Shown piece after piece: positions 53,119 through 64,000 of a stretch of DNA of 64,000 nucleotides. This DNA comes from Roseibium aggregatum IAM 12614 (GTDB lineage Bacteria; Pseudomonadota; Alphaproteobacteria; Rhizobiales; Stappiaceae), in the NCBI RefSeq assembly GCF_000168975.1, contig NZ_AAUW01000011.1, positions 1 to 64,000 of the forward strand, given 5' to 3'. Every line of letters starts with the position of its first letter. Position 1 is the first letter of the stretch. Below the pieces are notes generated by a model. It was not told the origin of the DNA, ran no database searches, and saw only the letters and a list, made by a program, of their open reading frames with translations. The position numbers and the translations under genes are program-made.

Positions 53119-55557
53119 TCAGTGCCGTTCGACGAAACTGTCGATAACCTTCTTCACCCCGGCCTTTTCAAAATCGATGGTCAGCTTGTTGCCTTCGATC
53201 GACTTGATCGCCCCATAGCCGAACTTGATGTGAAACACACGTTCGCCAACAGAGAAGTCCGACGGCGTATCGCTGACGGATTTCGCGACCAGTTCTCCTT
53301 CGATGGTCAGCGGTCCCTGTCGCTTCTGCCGCGCGGACTGATAGCCGCGCCCGCCACCATCGGAAAACCCGCTGGAGGACTGCCTGGCCCGCTGCGCCCG
53401 TTGCCAGCCAGGCGTGGAGTAGCTGCCCTTGTCGAACGGATCGTGGCTGTCGAAACGTGATGGGCCATACCCCCCGCCGCCATATCCACCATAGTTGGAA
53501 GAGGCTTCGGCGATCTCGACATGGTCCGGCGGCAGTTCATCCAGAAACCTTGAAGGAACGGTAGACTGCCAAAGGCCGTGAATGCGCCGGTTGGACGCAA
53601 AGTAGAGCTTCGCGCGTTTCTTCGCCCGGGTGATGCCGACATAGGCCAGCCGGCGTTCTTCCTCCAGACCGGCGCGGCCGGATTCGTCCAGCGCGCGCTG
53701 ATGCGGGAACAGGCCCTCTTCCCAGCCGGGCAGGAATACCGTGTCGAACTCCAGCCCCTTGGCTGAGTGCAGCGTCATGATGGACACGGCGTCAGTCGCA
53801 TCCGCGCTGTCCCGGTCCATGACGAGAGAGATATGCTCCAGGAACCCGGCCAGGGACTCAAATTCATCCATCGACCGGATCAGTTCCTTCAGGTTGTCGA
53901 GCCGCCCCGGCGCTTCCGCCGAGCGGTCCTGTCGCCACATTTCCGTATAGCCGCTTTCGTCTAGGATGATTTCCGCCAGTTCGGTGTGTTTCATCTGGTC
54001 GAGCTGACGCCGCCAGCGCTCGAAATTATCGAGCGCGGTCTTCAGCGCATTGCGCGGCTTCGGCTTCAGTTCTTCGGTATCGATCAACTGGCTCGCCGCC
54101 TGCATCAGCGGGATCCGCTCCGCCCGGGCGACACCATGCACCAGCTTGAGCGTCGCATCGCCAAGACCGCGCTTGGGCGTGTTGACGATACGCTCAAACG
54201 CCAGATCGTCCGCAGGCTGCGCGACACAGCGAAAATAGGCCATGGCATCGCGGATTTCCATGCGCTCATAAAAGCGCGGACCGCCAATGACCCTGTAATT
54301 CAGCCCCAGCGTGACGAACCGGTCTTCGAACTCGCGCATCTGGAACGACGCGCGCACAAGAACCGCCATCTGATTGAGCGAATGACCTCTGGACTGAAGG
54401 GATTCGATTTCATCGCCGATGGTGCGGGCTTCTTCCTCGCTGTCCCAGACGGATGTCACGGACACAAGATCGTGGTCGGGCTCCTCGAAATCCGTGAACA
54501 GCGTTTTGCCGAGCCGGCCTTCGTTGAAGGCAATCAGGTGAGAAGCTGCTGCCAGAATGTGGCTGGTCGAGCGGTAATTGCGTTCCAGGCGAATGACGAC
54601 AGCGCCTTTGAAGTCGTGCTCGAAGCGTAGAATATTATCCACTTCCGCTCCGCGCCAGCCGTAGATCGACTGATCATCGTCACCGACGCAGCAGACATTC
54701 GGGTTGCCCTGGGCAAGCAGCCGGAGCCACAGGTACTGTGCGATGTTGGTGTCCTGATACTCGTCCACCAGCATGTAGCGGAAGCGGCGCTGATATTCCT
54801 TCAGAACATCCGGCTGCGTCTTGAACAGCGTGATGACGTGAAGCAGCAGGTCGCCGAAATCGGCCGCGTTCAGGATCGACAGGCGCTCCTGATATTCCTG
54901 GTAAAGCTTGCGGCCCTTGCCGTTGGCGAACGCCCTCGCCTCGCCTTCCGGAATATCCTTTGGCCCCAGAGCCCGGTTTTTCCAGCCATCCAGTATCCCG
55001 GCGAAGGCCTTGGCCGTCCAGCGCTTGTCGTCCAGCCCCTCGGCCTGGATGATCTGCTTGATCAGACGGATCTGGTCGTCGGTATCGAGAATCGAGAAGG
55101 ACGATTTCAAACCGACAAGTTCGGCATGCTTGCGGAGGATCTTCACGCAGATGGAGTGGAACGTACCGAGCCAGGCCATGCCTTCCACATTGCCGCCGAC
55201 AAAGCCGGCGATGCGCTCCTTCATCTCGCGCGCGGCCTTGTTGGTGAAGGTGACGGCCAGAATTTCGGAAGGACGTGCCAAGCCGGTTGCCAGGATATGG
55301 GCGATGCGGGTCGTCAGCACACGGGTCTTACCGGTTCCCGCCCCTGCCAGCACCAGAACCGGCCCCTCGGTGGTTTCCACCGCCAGCCGCTGCTCCGGGT
55401 TCAGCCCGGTCAGATAATCCGGCGCCCGCCGTGCCGCCATCGCCCTCGCCGCGATCCCGCCCTGCTGCCGCACGGGTGCTGGCGCGGGCTCGGACCGCGT
55501 GCCGACATGCTGGAATGGATCGTCAAAGGAATCGTCGTACCCGTCCGGGTCGGTCAT
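53119..55557 (-). CDS. uvrD: ATP-dependent DNA helicase UvrD
   Basis: A superfamily I 3'-5' helicase of 812 residues used in nucleotide excision and mismatch repair. Motif I AGAGTGKTR is at residues 71-79, motif II VDEYQDTN, motif III GDDDQSIYGWRGA, motif IV LERNYRS, motif V TLHSAKGLEFD (MTLHSAKGLEF) and motif VI VGITRAKKR. The C-terminal ~130 residues are Gly/Ser-rich followed by VFHIKFGYGAIKSIEGNKL, a Tudor-like tail that contacts RNA polymerase in PcrA/UvrD. No ligase or recN overlap; ligA is 1 kb further. Confidence 0.95.
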   Translation of the reverse strand: MTDPDGYDDSFDDPFQHVGTRSEPAPAPVRQQGGIAARAMAARRAPDYLTGLNPEQRLAVETTEGPVLVLAGAGTGKTRVLTTRIAHILATGLARPSEILAVTFTNKAAREMKERIAGFVGGNVEGMAWLGTFHSICVKILRKHAELVGLKSSFSILDTDDQIRLIKQIIQAEGLDDKRWTAKAFAGILDGWKNRALGPKDIPEGEARAFANGKGRKLYQEYQERLSILNAADFGDLLLHVITLFKTQPDVLKEYQRRFRYMLVDEYQDTNIAQYLWLRLLAQGNPNVCCVGDDDQSIYGWRGAEVDNILRFEHDFKGAVVIRLERNYRSTSHILAAASHLIAFNEGRLGKTLFTDFEEPDHDLVSVTSVWDSEEEARTIGDEIESLQSRGHSLNQMAVLVRASFQMREFEDRFVTLGLNYRVIGGPRFYERMEIRDAMAYFRCVAQPADDLAFERIVNTPKRGLGDATLKLVHGVARAERIPLMQAASQLIDTEELKPKPRNALKTALDNFERWRRQLDQMKHTELAEIILDESGYTEMWRQDRSAEAPGRLDNLKELIRSMDEFESLAGFLEHISLVMDRDSADATDAVSIMTLHSAKGLEFDTVFLPGWEEGLFPHQRALDESGRAGLEEERRLAYVGITRAKKRAKLYFASNRRIHGLWQSTVPSRFLDELPPDHVEIAEASSNYGGYGGGGYGPSRFDSHDPFDKGSYSTPGWQRAQRARQSSSGFSDGGGRGYQSARQKRQGPLTIEGELVAKSVSDTPSDFSVGERVFHIKFGYGAIKSIEGNKLTIDFEKAGVKKVIDSFVERH

Positions 55558-55763
55558 GGTTTACTGGTCCGGTTTCAAGCGCTTGTTTTGAGAACAATAT
55601 AGCAACAAACCGGTGCTGGCGAGGCGCGAATGACCGATTTGGTGGGGACAAGGGCCGGGGGTTCTTATTTGGCCCGGCAACTGCGTGAGTCAATCACCGT
55701 TTGACACAGCGGTGACAGATTTCAGGAAGCACAGAGGCTCGTACCCCCAACCTGCACAGGGGT

Positions 55764-55869
55764 TACTGGATCCCGGTCTTGCCGCTGCGCGTCAAACCGG
55801 AATGACAAGAAGCAAAGCCATGCCCTGAAGCCTCTCTCTTGTCATCCCCGCGCAGGCGGGGATCCAGTA
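55764..55869. repeat. Family B repeat, copy 1
   Basis: A 106-bp unit running TACTGGATCCCGGTCTTGCC...TGACAAGA...CTTGTCATCCCCGCGCAGG...GATCCAGTA. The ends TACTGGATCC / GGATCCAGTA and the inner TGACAAGA / TCTTGTCA are inverted, so the whole unit is a long imperfect palindrome. Copy 2 lies on the other side of the GIY-YIG gene. The 390-bp gap after uvrD holds no other feature. Confidence 0.88.
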
Positions 55870-55947
55870 GCCGCCAGAGCCAGTTTGTTGACCAGGCGGC
55901 GGGAGAACTGGCCGAGCCCAGAAAACAAACGAAGCAACGCAAAAGTG

Positions 55948-56244
55948 TCAGGCCAGTTTCGGAAACAGGTCATCCCAGTTTGGGTTCTGGTCTTCGATCA
56001 AACGGATCTTCCAGGCACGATTCCAGCGTTTGAGTTGTTTTTCCCGCTTGATCGCCTGCTCGATTTCTTCGTGCACTTCATAATACACCAAACGATGCAC
56101 GCCATACTTTGCGGTAAATTGGCTGCCGACGCCTTCACGGTGAAGCGAAACCCTGCCCAACAGGTCATTCGTCACCCCGACATAGAGCGTACCGCCCAGT
56201 CCACTTGCAAGAATGTAGACGAAGTATTGCTGATCGAGGTGCAA
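55948..56244 (-). CDS. GIY-YIG domain nuclease-like protein
   Basis: A 98-residue single-domain GIY-YIG protein: FVYILAS and LYVGVTNDLLGRV are the two family motifs, followed by the conserved His/Arg region (SLHREG) and a glutamate in KREKQLKRW. It may cut DNA. No ATG fits; the frame begins with TTG 56244 preceded by AAAAGG at ~8 nt, so either TTG is the start or the gene was trimmed. It lies alone between two copies of the 106-bp family B repeat, between uvrD and ligA. Function in this lineage is unknown. Confidence 0.85.
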   Translation of the reverse strand: MHLDQQYFVYILASGLGGTLYVGVTNDLLGRVSLHREGVGSQFTAKYGVHRLVYYEVHEEIEQAIKREKQLKRWNRAWKIRLIEDQNPNWDDLFPKLA

Positions 56245-56356
56245 CGCGGAGCCTTTTCTGAAATTCTTCCCGGACAGCTGTTAGTGCTGCTGATTTGGCA
56301 CAGCCAATACCGGTTTCAGGAACCCCGGGGGTTAGTGGCTCCAGCGAGCACAGGGG

Positions 56357-56462
56357 TACTGGATCCCGGTCTTGCCGCTGCGCGTCAAACCAGGATGACA
56401 AGAAGCAAAGGCACGTCATGAAGCCTCTCTCTTGTCATCCCCGCGCAGGCGGGGATCCAGTA
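56357..56462. repeat. Family B repeat, copy 2
   Basis: Same 106-bp unit as copy 1 in the same orientation, differing at about ten positions (for example CCAGGATGACA for CCGGAATGACA). The two copies start 593 bp apart and bracket the GIY-YIG gene. Confidence 0.88.
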
Positions 56463-56544
56463 AACGCAGACGCCCGTGCATCAAGCCGCCCCTGCCTTAT
56501 CCTCGCAAATCCTTGATAGAGAAAGACACGAAGGTAATACCCAC

Positions 56545-58833
<2,289 letters not shown>

Positions 58834-58846
58834 TTAGGAGACACAA

Positions 58847-59080
58847 ATGGCTTATCAGGACCGTGAAACGCATTATGTCGAGAAGTCGACGGGCAACAGC
58901 GCTGGCTGGTTCATGGCCGGAGCGCTTGTCGTTGCACTGATCGCTGGCGGCCTGCTCTACGCCAATGGCTTTTTTACGAATGACGATGAGCTGAGCATCG
59001 AGCTGAATGTGCCGAATGTTGGCGAGGGCGAACTCAAACTGCCTGACATGAAGGAAGCACCGCTGGTGAAAGAGCCGTAA
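58847..59080 (+). CDS. Small single-pass membrane protein
   Basis: A 77-residue protein: charged start, one transmembrane helix (AGWFMAGALVVALIAGGLLYANGFF) and a short acidic tail (EGELKLPDMKEAP). The family is unrecognised. It is divergent from ligA, transcribed opposite to the neighbouring repair genes, and followed by a strong terminator, so it is a real independent unit. Confidence 0.72.
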   Translation: MAYQDRETHYVEKSTGNSAGWFMAGALVVALIAGGLLYANGFFTNDDELSIELNVPNVGEGELKLPDMKEAPLVKEP

Positions 59081-59111
59081 GACCGGCAGCTATCAGCAGA
59101 AACGCACCACT

Positions 59112-59143
59112 GGGCGGGAGCAAAAGCTTCCGCCCTCTTTTTT
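59112..59143 (+). terminator. Intrinsic terminator of the small membrane protein gene
   Basis: GGGCGGGAGC / GCTTCCGCCC stem (one G-U pair) with an AAAA loop followed by TTTTTTT. Confidence 0.92.
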
Positions 59144-59174
59144 GTGGTCAACACATGCGTCCGGACGAGCGGCC

Positions 59175-60842
59175 CTACTCAGCGGCGGTCAGCAATCGGC
59201 GTGCGGCCGCGCGCGCTTCCTCGGTAATGACGCTGCCGGCCAGCATGCGGGCGATTTCCTCGCTGCGATGGTCTTCGTCGATACGCTGGACACGGGTTGC
59301 GACCCGATCCTTTTTGGTGGCTTCCTTGGCAATCAGGAAATGCCCTGCGGCACGGGCCGCCACCTGCGGCGCATGCGTGACGGTGAGAACCTGAACACTG
59401 CCGGCAAGGCGCGCAAGACGCAGGCCGATGGCCTCGGCAACCGCACCGCCAACCCCTGTATCGATTTCATCGAACACCAGCGTCGGTGCCGACCCCTTGT
59501 CGGCCAGCGAGACCTTGAGCGCCAGCAGGAACCGGGAAAGCTCCCCGCCGGACGCCACCTTCATCATCGGCCCCGGTTTGGTGCCGGGGTTGGTCTGGAC
59601 ATGGAATTCCAGTTGATCGATACCCGACCGGCTGCGGCTTTCCGTATTGCTTTCCAGTTCGACAATGAATTTTGCCCGTTCCAGCTTGAGGTCGGGCAGC
59701 TCGGTTTCGACCGCCTTTTCCAAGGCCTTGGCAGACCTGCGCCGCTTTTCCGAAAGGCTGGCTGCTTTCTTGTCGTATTCCGCCCGGGCCTTGCCCGCAG
59801 CACTCACCAGCGCTGCCAGCTTGTCCTCACCTGCATCGAGATCCGCCAGATCGCCGCTCATACGCGCACAAAGCGCCGACAGCTCATCAACCGGTACGGA
59901 GTATTTGCGCGAGGCGGCGCGAAGCGCAAACAGACGTTCCTCAACGGCTTCCAGTTCCCGGGGGTCGTATTCCGTCTCGCGCAGCGCTGTTTCCAGCCCG
60001 CCGCGCGTTTCTTCCAGAAGGTCCAGTGCTTCGGCCAGCGTGCGCACAGGCGACCCAAGCAGGTTGGGCACCTGGTCGGCCTTGCGCTCCAGACGCCGCA
60101 GCAGGCTGGCAAGCTCCGGGATCGGCGACGCCGTGCCATTCAAGGTTTCGAAGGCTTCGTTGAGATCGCCCGCGATCTTCTCGACTGCCATCATGTCGGT
60201 GCGCCGGGCAGCCAGCTGTTCCTCTTCGCCGGTCTCCGGCTTCAGGGCTGACAGTTCGTCGACGGCAGCGCGCAGAAAATCGGCTTCATTGCGCGCAGCT
60301 TCAATCCGCTTCTCGTGATCGGTCACAGCCTTGTCGGCAGTGCGATACGTGGCGAAGGCCTGCGCAACGGATTCGGCCTCGGCCGTCAGGCCACCGAAGA
60401 CATCAATCAGGGCACGATGGCTTTCCGGGTCGACCAGGGCACGGTCGTCATGCTGCCCGTGAATTTCCACCAGCAGTGCGCCCGCCTGACGCAACAGCCC
60501 GGCACTGACCGGCTGATCATTGACGAACGCCCGGGTGCGCCCGTCGGAGGTCTGGATACGGCGCAGGATAATGTCACCGTCGTCATCGACGTCATTCTCC
60601 CGCAGGAAAGTCCGCACGGGATGGCCCGCCGCCACATCGAAGACGGCCGTCACCTGCCCTTGCGCCTCACCGTGGCGCACAAGATCGGCGTCGCCGCGAG
60701 CGCCGAGTGCCAGCGACAGGGAATCGAGGAGAATGGATTTGCCGGCACCGGTCTCGCCGGTCAGAACCGACATTCCGGAGGCAAATTCGAGGTCAAGACG
60801 GTCGATCAGAACGATGTCACGGATAGACAGCGCGACCAGCAT
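59175..60842 (-). CDS. recN: DNA repair protein RecN
   Basis: A 555-residue SMC-like ATPase that helps hold broken DNA ends for recombination. Walker A GETGAGKS is at residues 29-36; a central antiparallel coiled coil (residues ~150-370) is followed by the signature SGGELSRF and Walker B VFDEIDTGVGG. Same strand as bamD upstream with a 120-bp gap; the neighbour ligA also serves DNA repair. Confidence 0.95.
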   Translation of the reverse strand: MLVALSIRDIVLIDRLDLEFASGMSVLTGETGAGKSILLDSLSLALGARGDADLVRHGEAQGQVTAVFDVAAGHPVRTFLRENDVDDDGDIILRRIQTSDGRTRAFVNDQPVSAGLLRQAGALLVEIHGQHDDRALVDPESHRALIDVFGGLTAEAESVAQAFATYRTADKAVTDHEKRIEAARNEADFLRAAVDELSALKPETGEEEQLAARRTDMMAVEKIAGDLNEAFETLNGTASPIPELASLLRRLERKADQVPNLLGSPVRTLAEALDLLEETRGGLETALRETEYDPRELEAVEERLFALRAASRKYSVPVDELSALCARMSGDLADLDAGEDKLAALVSAAGKARAEYDKKAASLSEKRRRSAKALEKAVETELPDLKLERAKFIVELESNTESRSRSGIDQLEFHVQTNPGTKPGPMMKVASGGELSRFLLALKVSLADKGSAPTLVFDEIDTGVGGAVAEAIGLRLARLAGSVQVLTVTHAPQVAARAAGHFLIAKEATKKDRVATRVQRIDEDHRSEEIARMLAGSVITEEARAAARRLLTAAE

Positions 60843-60964
60843 GAAGGGATGCTCCTTAAAGTTCGGCCCACCATATAGGAGGACCGAAGCGTCTTGAAAG
60901 AGCCTGTTTGGGCCTTTTCAACCTCATTTGCGAGGCTGAAGCCAATTCGGGAGTGATCTGGGCG

Positions 60965-61777
60965 TCAGACGCTCTTGAAGGCGCGGCTGATCCAGCTTCC
61001 GCTGTCTTCAGAAGGCTCGTATCCGCCCTTGTTCAGCAGCGAATAGGCATCCTTGTACCACTGGCTGTCCGGATAGTTATGTCCGAGCACGGCCGCAGCG
61101 GTCTGCGCTTCGTTGACGACACCGAGCGCGTAATAGGCCTCGGTCAGACGGAACAGAGCTTCTTCCACGTGGCGCGTGGTCTGATAATCGACCACCACCG
61201 TCTTGAAGCGGTTGATGCCAGCGATGTAGTTGCGCTTCTGCAGATAGAAGCGGCCAACCTGCATTTCCTTGCCGCCAAGCTGGTCGTGAACGATCCGCAG
61301 CTTGCTTTCGGCGTCCGGCACATATTCCGACTCCGGGAAGCGCTGGATCAACTCGTTGAAGGCACCGGCGGCTTTGCGGGTCACGGCCTGGTCGCGGGTA
61401 ATGTCCGGCATCTGGCGGAAATAGGCCTGACCGGCCAGATACAGCATGTAGGCGGAATCCTCATCGCCCGGGTAGAGCGTCACGAACCGCTTCGCCGCGG
61501 TCACGGTTTCCGTGTACTTGCCGCGCGAATAGTTCAGGAACGCCAGGTTCACCAGCGATTTCTTGGAATATTCCGAATAGGGATAAAGCTTGTCGAGTTC
61601 TTCGAACTTCTGGGCCGAATCGCGCAGTTTGCCTTGCGCACGCAGGGACAGGCCTTCGTTGAACAGAACCTCCGGCGGCGTATCGTTGAGTGCCAGCTCA
61701 TCGAGATCGTCCTTGCCACCGCATGCGGCCAGCGCAAGCGGCAGAGCCAGAACGGCCAGTCTCAGGAAGGTCTTCAT
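60965..61777 (-). CDS. bamD: Outer membrane assembly lipoprotein BamD
   Basis: Essential subunit of the Bam complex that inserts beta-barrel proteins in the outer membrane. The signal peptide ends LALAACGG, with Cys as the lipidated residue, and about five TPR units follow (LFNEGLSLRAQGKLRDSAQKF first; QRFPESEYVPDAESKL later). I chose ATG 61777 because it starts the signal peptide; in-frame ATGs at 61813 and 61822 add 15 residues without an obvious role. 270 residues. It lies between recN and lpxC on the same strand, as in other alphaproteobacteria. Confidence 0.93.
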   Translation of the reverse strand: MKTFLRLAVLALPLALAACGGKDDLDELALNDTPPEVLFNEGLSLRAQGKLRDSAQKFEELDKLYPYSEYSKKSLVNLAFLNYSRGKYTETVTAAKRFVTLYPGDEDSAYMLYLAGQAYFRQMPDITRDQAVTRKAAGAFNELIQRFPESEYVPDAESKLRIVHDQLGGKEMQVGRFYLQKRNYIAGINRFKTVVVDYQTTRHVEEALFRLTEAYYALGVVNEAQTAAAVLGHNYPDSQWYKDAYSLLNKGGYEPSEDSGSWISRAFKSV

Positions 61778-62000
61778 GTATTTGGCTCTGCTCACTTCAG
61801 AACCAGTATCCATTCCGTTCACGCCTTTACTCCCGGACCTTTCCGGTCCCTAAGGCCCATGTCATGCGGCCTTGCAAATTTATCGACAGGAGTGTTTAGC
61901 GGAAATCACCGGTCCCCGTCACGTCCTCATCGGCCATCTGACGGTTTTTTTGAGCAATTTTATGGCAACCGGTGCAAATAGCTTCCGAATTCCGCCGAAA

Positions 62001-62028
62001 CAAAAATGGCCGCTCCCTTGAAGCGGCC
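62001..62028 (-). terminator. Intrinsic terminator of lpxC
   Basis: On the minus strand GGCCGCT / AGCGGCC with a 7-nt loop is followed by ATTTTTG, ending lpxC transcription before bamD. Confidence 0.9.
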
Positions 62029-62041
62029 GATCACAATTGTA

Positions 62042-62986
62042 TCAGGAAACGTCCGGGCCGAAAGCCGCAGCGGCTGCGATGCCGCCCTTGTCCACCTGAC
62101 CAACCTTGCGGAACGCAGGGGACTCAACGATTTCGAATGAGCTCGGGTCCTCGAAAAGCTTGACCAGGATCGCGTGGTTCATCTTGTGACCGCCCTTGTA
62201 GGAGCGGTAGAGACCCAGGATCGGCAGACCGGCCAAGGCCAGATCACCAACAGCGTCAAGTGCCTTGTGACGTGCGAACTCGTCCGGCCAGCGAGTGCCT
62301 TCCGGATTGAGGACCTTGTCCTCGGAAATCGCGACGGAATTCTCCAGCGACGAGCCGAGGGCGAAGCCCATCTTCCAGAGCTGTTCAACATCCTTTACGT
62401 AACCGAAGGTGCGCGCCCGGGACAGTTCATCACGGAACACATCCGGCGTGATGTCGGAAGAGAACTGCTGACGGCCGATCAGCGGCGTGTCGAAGTCGAT
62501 GGTGATATCGAATTTGGTGCCGTTGTAAGGATGAAGCTCGCACCAGGCCGTGCCATTGTCGACACGAACGGTCTTCTTCACCTTCAGGTACCGGCGTCCG
62601 CGATCCAGGCGCTTGAGGCCGATCTGTTCGATCGCCTCGACAAATTCAAAGCTGCTGCCGTCCATGACCGGCATTTCCGGACCGTCGATTTCCACGATCA
62701 GGTTATCGACACCCATGCCGAACAGCGCTGCCATCAGATGCTCGACGGTCGCGACACCTTCCGTGGAAGGATCGCCAAGAACAGTGCAAAGCGCGGTCGC
62801 GGACACCTTATTCCAGAGAGCCGGGACTTCGACTGAATTTTCCTGGTCGGTGCGGGTGAACACAATCCCCACACCAGCTTCGGCGGGTACCAGAGTGATC
62901 GACGCGGGTTTGCCCGAATGAACGCCTATACCGGTCAGGGTTACCTGATCGGCTAGCGTCGTCTGTCGGTCAACATATGCGGTCAT
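62042..62986 (-). CDS. lpxC: UDP-3-O-acyl-N-acetylglucosamine deacetylase
   Basis: Zinc enzyme of the committed step of lipid A synthesis. 314 residues, the two-domain LpxC fold. Metal ligands appear as TVEHLMAALFG (His) and ARHKALDAVGDL (His and Asp). GIGVHSGKPASITLVPA near the start is the typical first strand pair. ATG 62986 is used; the frame extends 11 codons further but with no signal. It sits after ftsZ with a strong hairpin between, as in the dcw cluster end. Confidence 0.96.
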   Translation of the reverse strand: MTAYVDRQTTLADQVTLTGIGVHSGKPASITLVPAEAGVGIVFTRTDQENSVEVPALWNKVSATALCTVLGDPSTEGVATVEHLMAALFGMGVDNLIVEIDGPEMPVMDGSSFEFVEAIEQIGLKRLDRGRRYLKVKKTVRVDNGTAWCELHPYNGTKFDITIDFDTPLIGRQQFSSDITPDVFRDELSRARTFGYVKDVEQLWKMGFALGSSLENSVAISEDKVLNPEGTRWPDEFARHKALDAVGDLALAGLPILGLYRSYKGGHKMNHAILVKLFEDPSSFEIVESPAFRKVGQVDKGGIAAAAAFGPDVS

Positions 62987-63184
62987 AAACCCTGCCCTTC
63001 CGGTTTGCGGCGGAAACAAGCCCTCTATTTGCCCACGAAGGCTTACGGACTTTTAACGATCCCGCGTTGGCTGGGAACATAGTCCCGAACCCCATTTGGG
63101 CGAAATAAAGCTTTATTACGGTTTGTAACGATTCACAGGCGAGCAACACACTGAATTAAAACGGGAATTTGTTCCGTAACGGAA

Positions 63185-63212
63185 ACAGCCCGGAGTGTGA
63201 ACTCCGGGCTGT
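63185..63212. terminator. Terminator hairpin between ftsZ and lpxC
   Basis: ACAGCCCGGAGT / ACTCCGGGCTGT is a perfect 12-bp stem with a GTGA loop, 31 bp after the ftsZ stop on the minus strand. The trailing TTTCC is short, so it may be an attenuator rather than a full terminator, letting part of the transcription reach lpxC. Confidence 0.8.
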
Positions 63213-63242
63213 AACGATCAGGGAAGATGATCGGGTCTCGAA

Positions 63243-64000
63243 TCAGTTGGCCTGACGGCGGAGAAACGCCGGAATTTCCAACTGTTCGTCTTCGGTCGCG
63301 CTGACCGGCTTCGGCGTTGCCCGTCCGGTGTTGTCGAGCTGGCCGGCAGCACCATGGGCTGCGGGGCGTTGCTGCGGCGCACGCGGAGCGGCCTGCTGGG
63401 CCGGCTGCATCTGCGGAGCGGGACGGGCAACCGGTGCGGCAGCCATGTCATGATGCTCCTCATCTTCTTCGTGATGACGGCCAAGGCCGCTTGCGAGACG
63501 GCGCAGCAGCCCCATCGGGCGGCGGTCGTCTTCACCGTGTTCTTCGTAGCTCGGTGCCGGAGCAGGCTGCTGCGGACGCTGCTGAGCGACCGGCTGCTGA
63601 GGCTGGGCTAGAGGTGCGGTCTGCTGCTTGGCCTGGATCTCACGCTGAGCGATCGGCGGGAAATCCTCGACCCGCGGCATGCGCGGAGCAGGATTGTGCT
63701 CGGCGGCAACCGGGGGAATGTAAGGCTGGCTGACCGGCGTATCTTCTGCAACAGGGGCCCGGGCTTCGTCTTCGATGTCGAGCATCTGCGGTTTGGCCGC
63801 AAGCGATCCAGCAGAAGGCTGCACTTTCTTGATTTCCACTGCCGGGTCGCTTGCAACGGCAACCGGCTGCGGGTCCGGAATGGCCAGCTCGCGTTCCAGG
63901 TTTGCAACGGCCTTGGCAGCAGCATCTTCCGCATGCGCCTTTTCAGCGGCTGCGGCCTGGCGTGCGGTGTTGATTTCCGGTGTCCGGCTCATTGCCGGAG
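63243..64000 (-). CDS. ftsZ: Cell division protein FtsZ, C-terminal part (runs off the window)
   Basis: Only the last ~250 residues of FtsZ are inside the window; the frame is open to the right edge (an internal Met at 63992 is not the start). This portion is the intrinsically disordered C-terminal linker, rich in Pro, Gln, Ala and charged residues, ending with the conserved peptide EIPAFLRRQAN that binds FtsA and other membrane anchors. Long linkers like this are typical of Caulobacter and Hyphomicrobiales. The GTPase domain is to the right. Confidence 0.9.
   Translation of the reverse strand, partial: PAMSRTPEINTARQAAAAEKAHAEDAAAKAVANLERELAIPDPQPVAVASDPAVEIKKVQPSAGSLAAKPQMLDIEDEARAPVAEDTPVSQPYIPPVAAEHNPAPRMPRVEDFPPIAQREIQAKQQTAPLAQPQQPVAQQRPQQPAPAPSYEEHGEDDRRPMGLLRRLASGLGRHHEEDEEHHDMAAAPVARPAPQMQPAQQAAPRAPQQRPAAHGAAGQLDNTGRATPKPVSATEDEQLEIPAFLRRQAN

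Noticed and set aside
55837..55869. CRISPR-like look of the family B repeats
   Set aside because: Only two copies almost 600 bp apart, no regular spacers, no cas genes; they are palindromic intergenic repeats.

Overview
The window is about 64 kb of GC-rich alphaproteobacterial chromosome. Lines of evidence: a circularly permuted two-piece tmRNA beside an alpha-type sspB, the run ftsZ-lpxC-bamD-recN followed by ligA and uvrD, a degP/DUF2065/hflC/hflK block, DUF4169 and DUF1127 proteins, and an FtsZ with a long linker ending in the conserved C-terminal peptide. The gene content fits a Stappia/Roseibium-type member of the Hyphomicrobiales, but genus is an inference. I see no prophage, CRISPR array, rRNA or tRNA; nearly everything is chromosomal housekeeping or accessory metabolism.

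Layout. 1-6 kb: ilvC with a strong terminator, a membrane diguanylate cyclase, and a minus-strand run of an ABC-2 transporter (ATPase, permease), a GNAT acetyltransferase and a lipoprotein-like D,D-carboxypeptidase. 6-13 kb: pirin, a GNAT-NUDIX fusion, a PhzF protein, an AraC regulator divergent from an SDR oxidoreductase, a GST divergent from an ArsR-SRPBCC pair. 13-17 kb: a signalling operon (periplasmic oxidoreductase-like protein, hybrid histidine kinase with Hpt, HD-GYP response regulator) with GTGA/ATGA overlaps. 17-19 kb: leuA behind a leucine-rich leader peptide. 19-24 kb: tautomerase/TetR pair with three palindromic operators, two tandem GNATs, and miaA/serB whose divergent start codons overlap.

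24-36 kb: degP, DUF2065, hflC, hflK, an ElaA-type GNAT, folA, TfoX-like/DUF2461 pair, a GH1 beta-glucosidase, a beta-lactamase-fold hydrolase, a multicopper oxidase, thyA. 35.8-37.4 kb: the tmRNA (tag ANDNYAMDNAVAA) followed by sspB, DUF4169 and a ribbon-helix-helix protein, placing the proteolysis tag and its ClpXP adaptor side by side. 37.8-51 kb: a giant AsmA-type protein with a probable CTG start, D-lactate dehydrogenase, a thioesterase, two head-to-head ClC proteins, a PhyH dioxygenase, an M24 aminopeptidase and a DUF1127 protein. 51-64 kb: prmA, a TPR protein, uvrD, a GIY-YIG gene inside a repeat pair, ligA, a small membrane protein, recN, bamD, lpxC and the 3' end of ftsZ.

Two families of intergenic palindromic repeats occur. 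Family A (CTCATCCTGAGG...GAAGGATGG) is found at three loci, each time as an inverted pair, plus a decayed copy. Family B is a 106-bp unit present twice, flanking the GIY-YIG gene. Regulatory DNA is unusually legible here: an attenuator-like leu leader, a TetR triple operator, AraC direct repeats 21 bp apart and an ArsR-type palindrome inside a promoter spacer.
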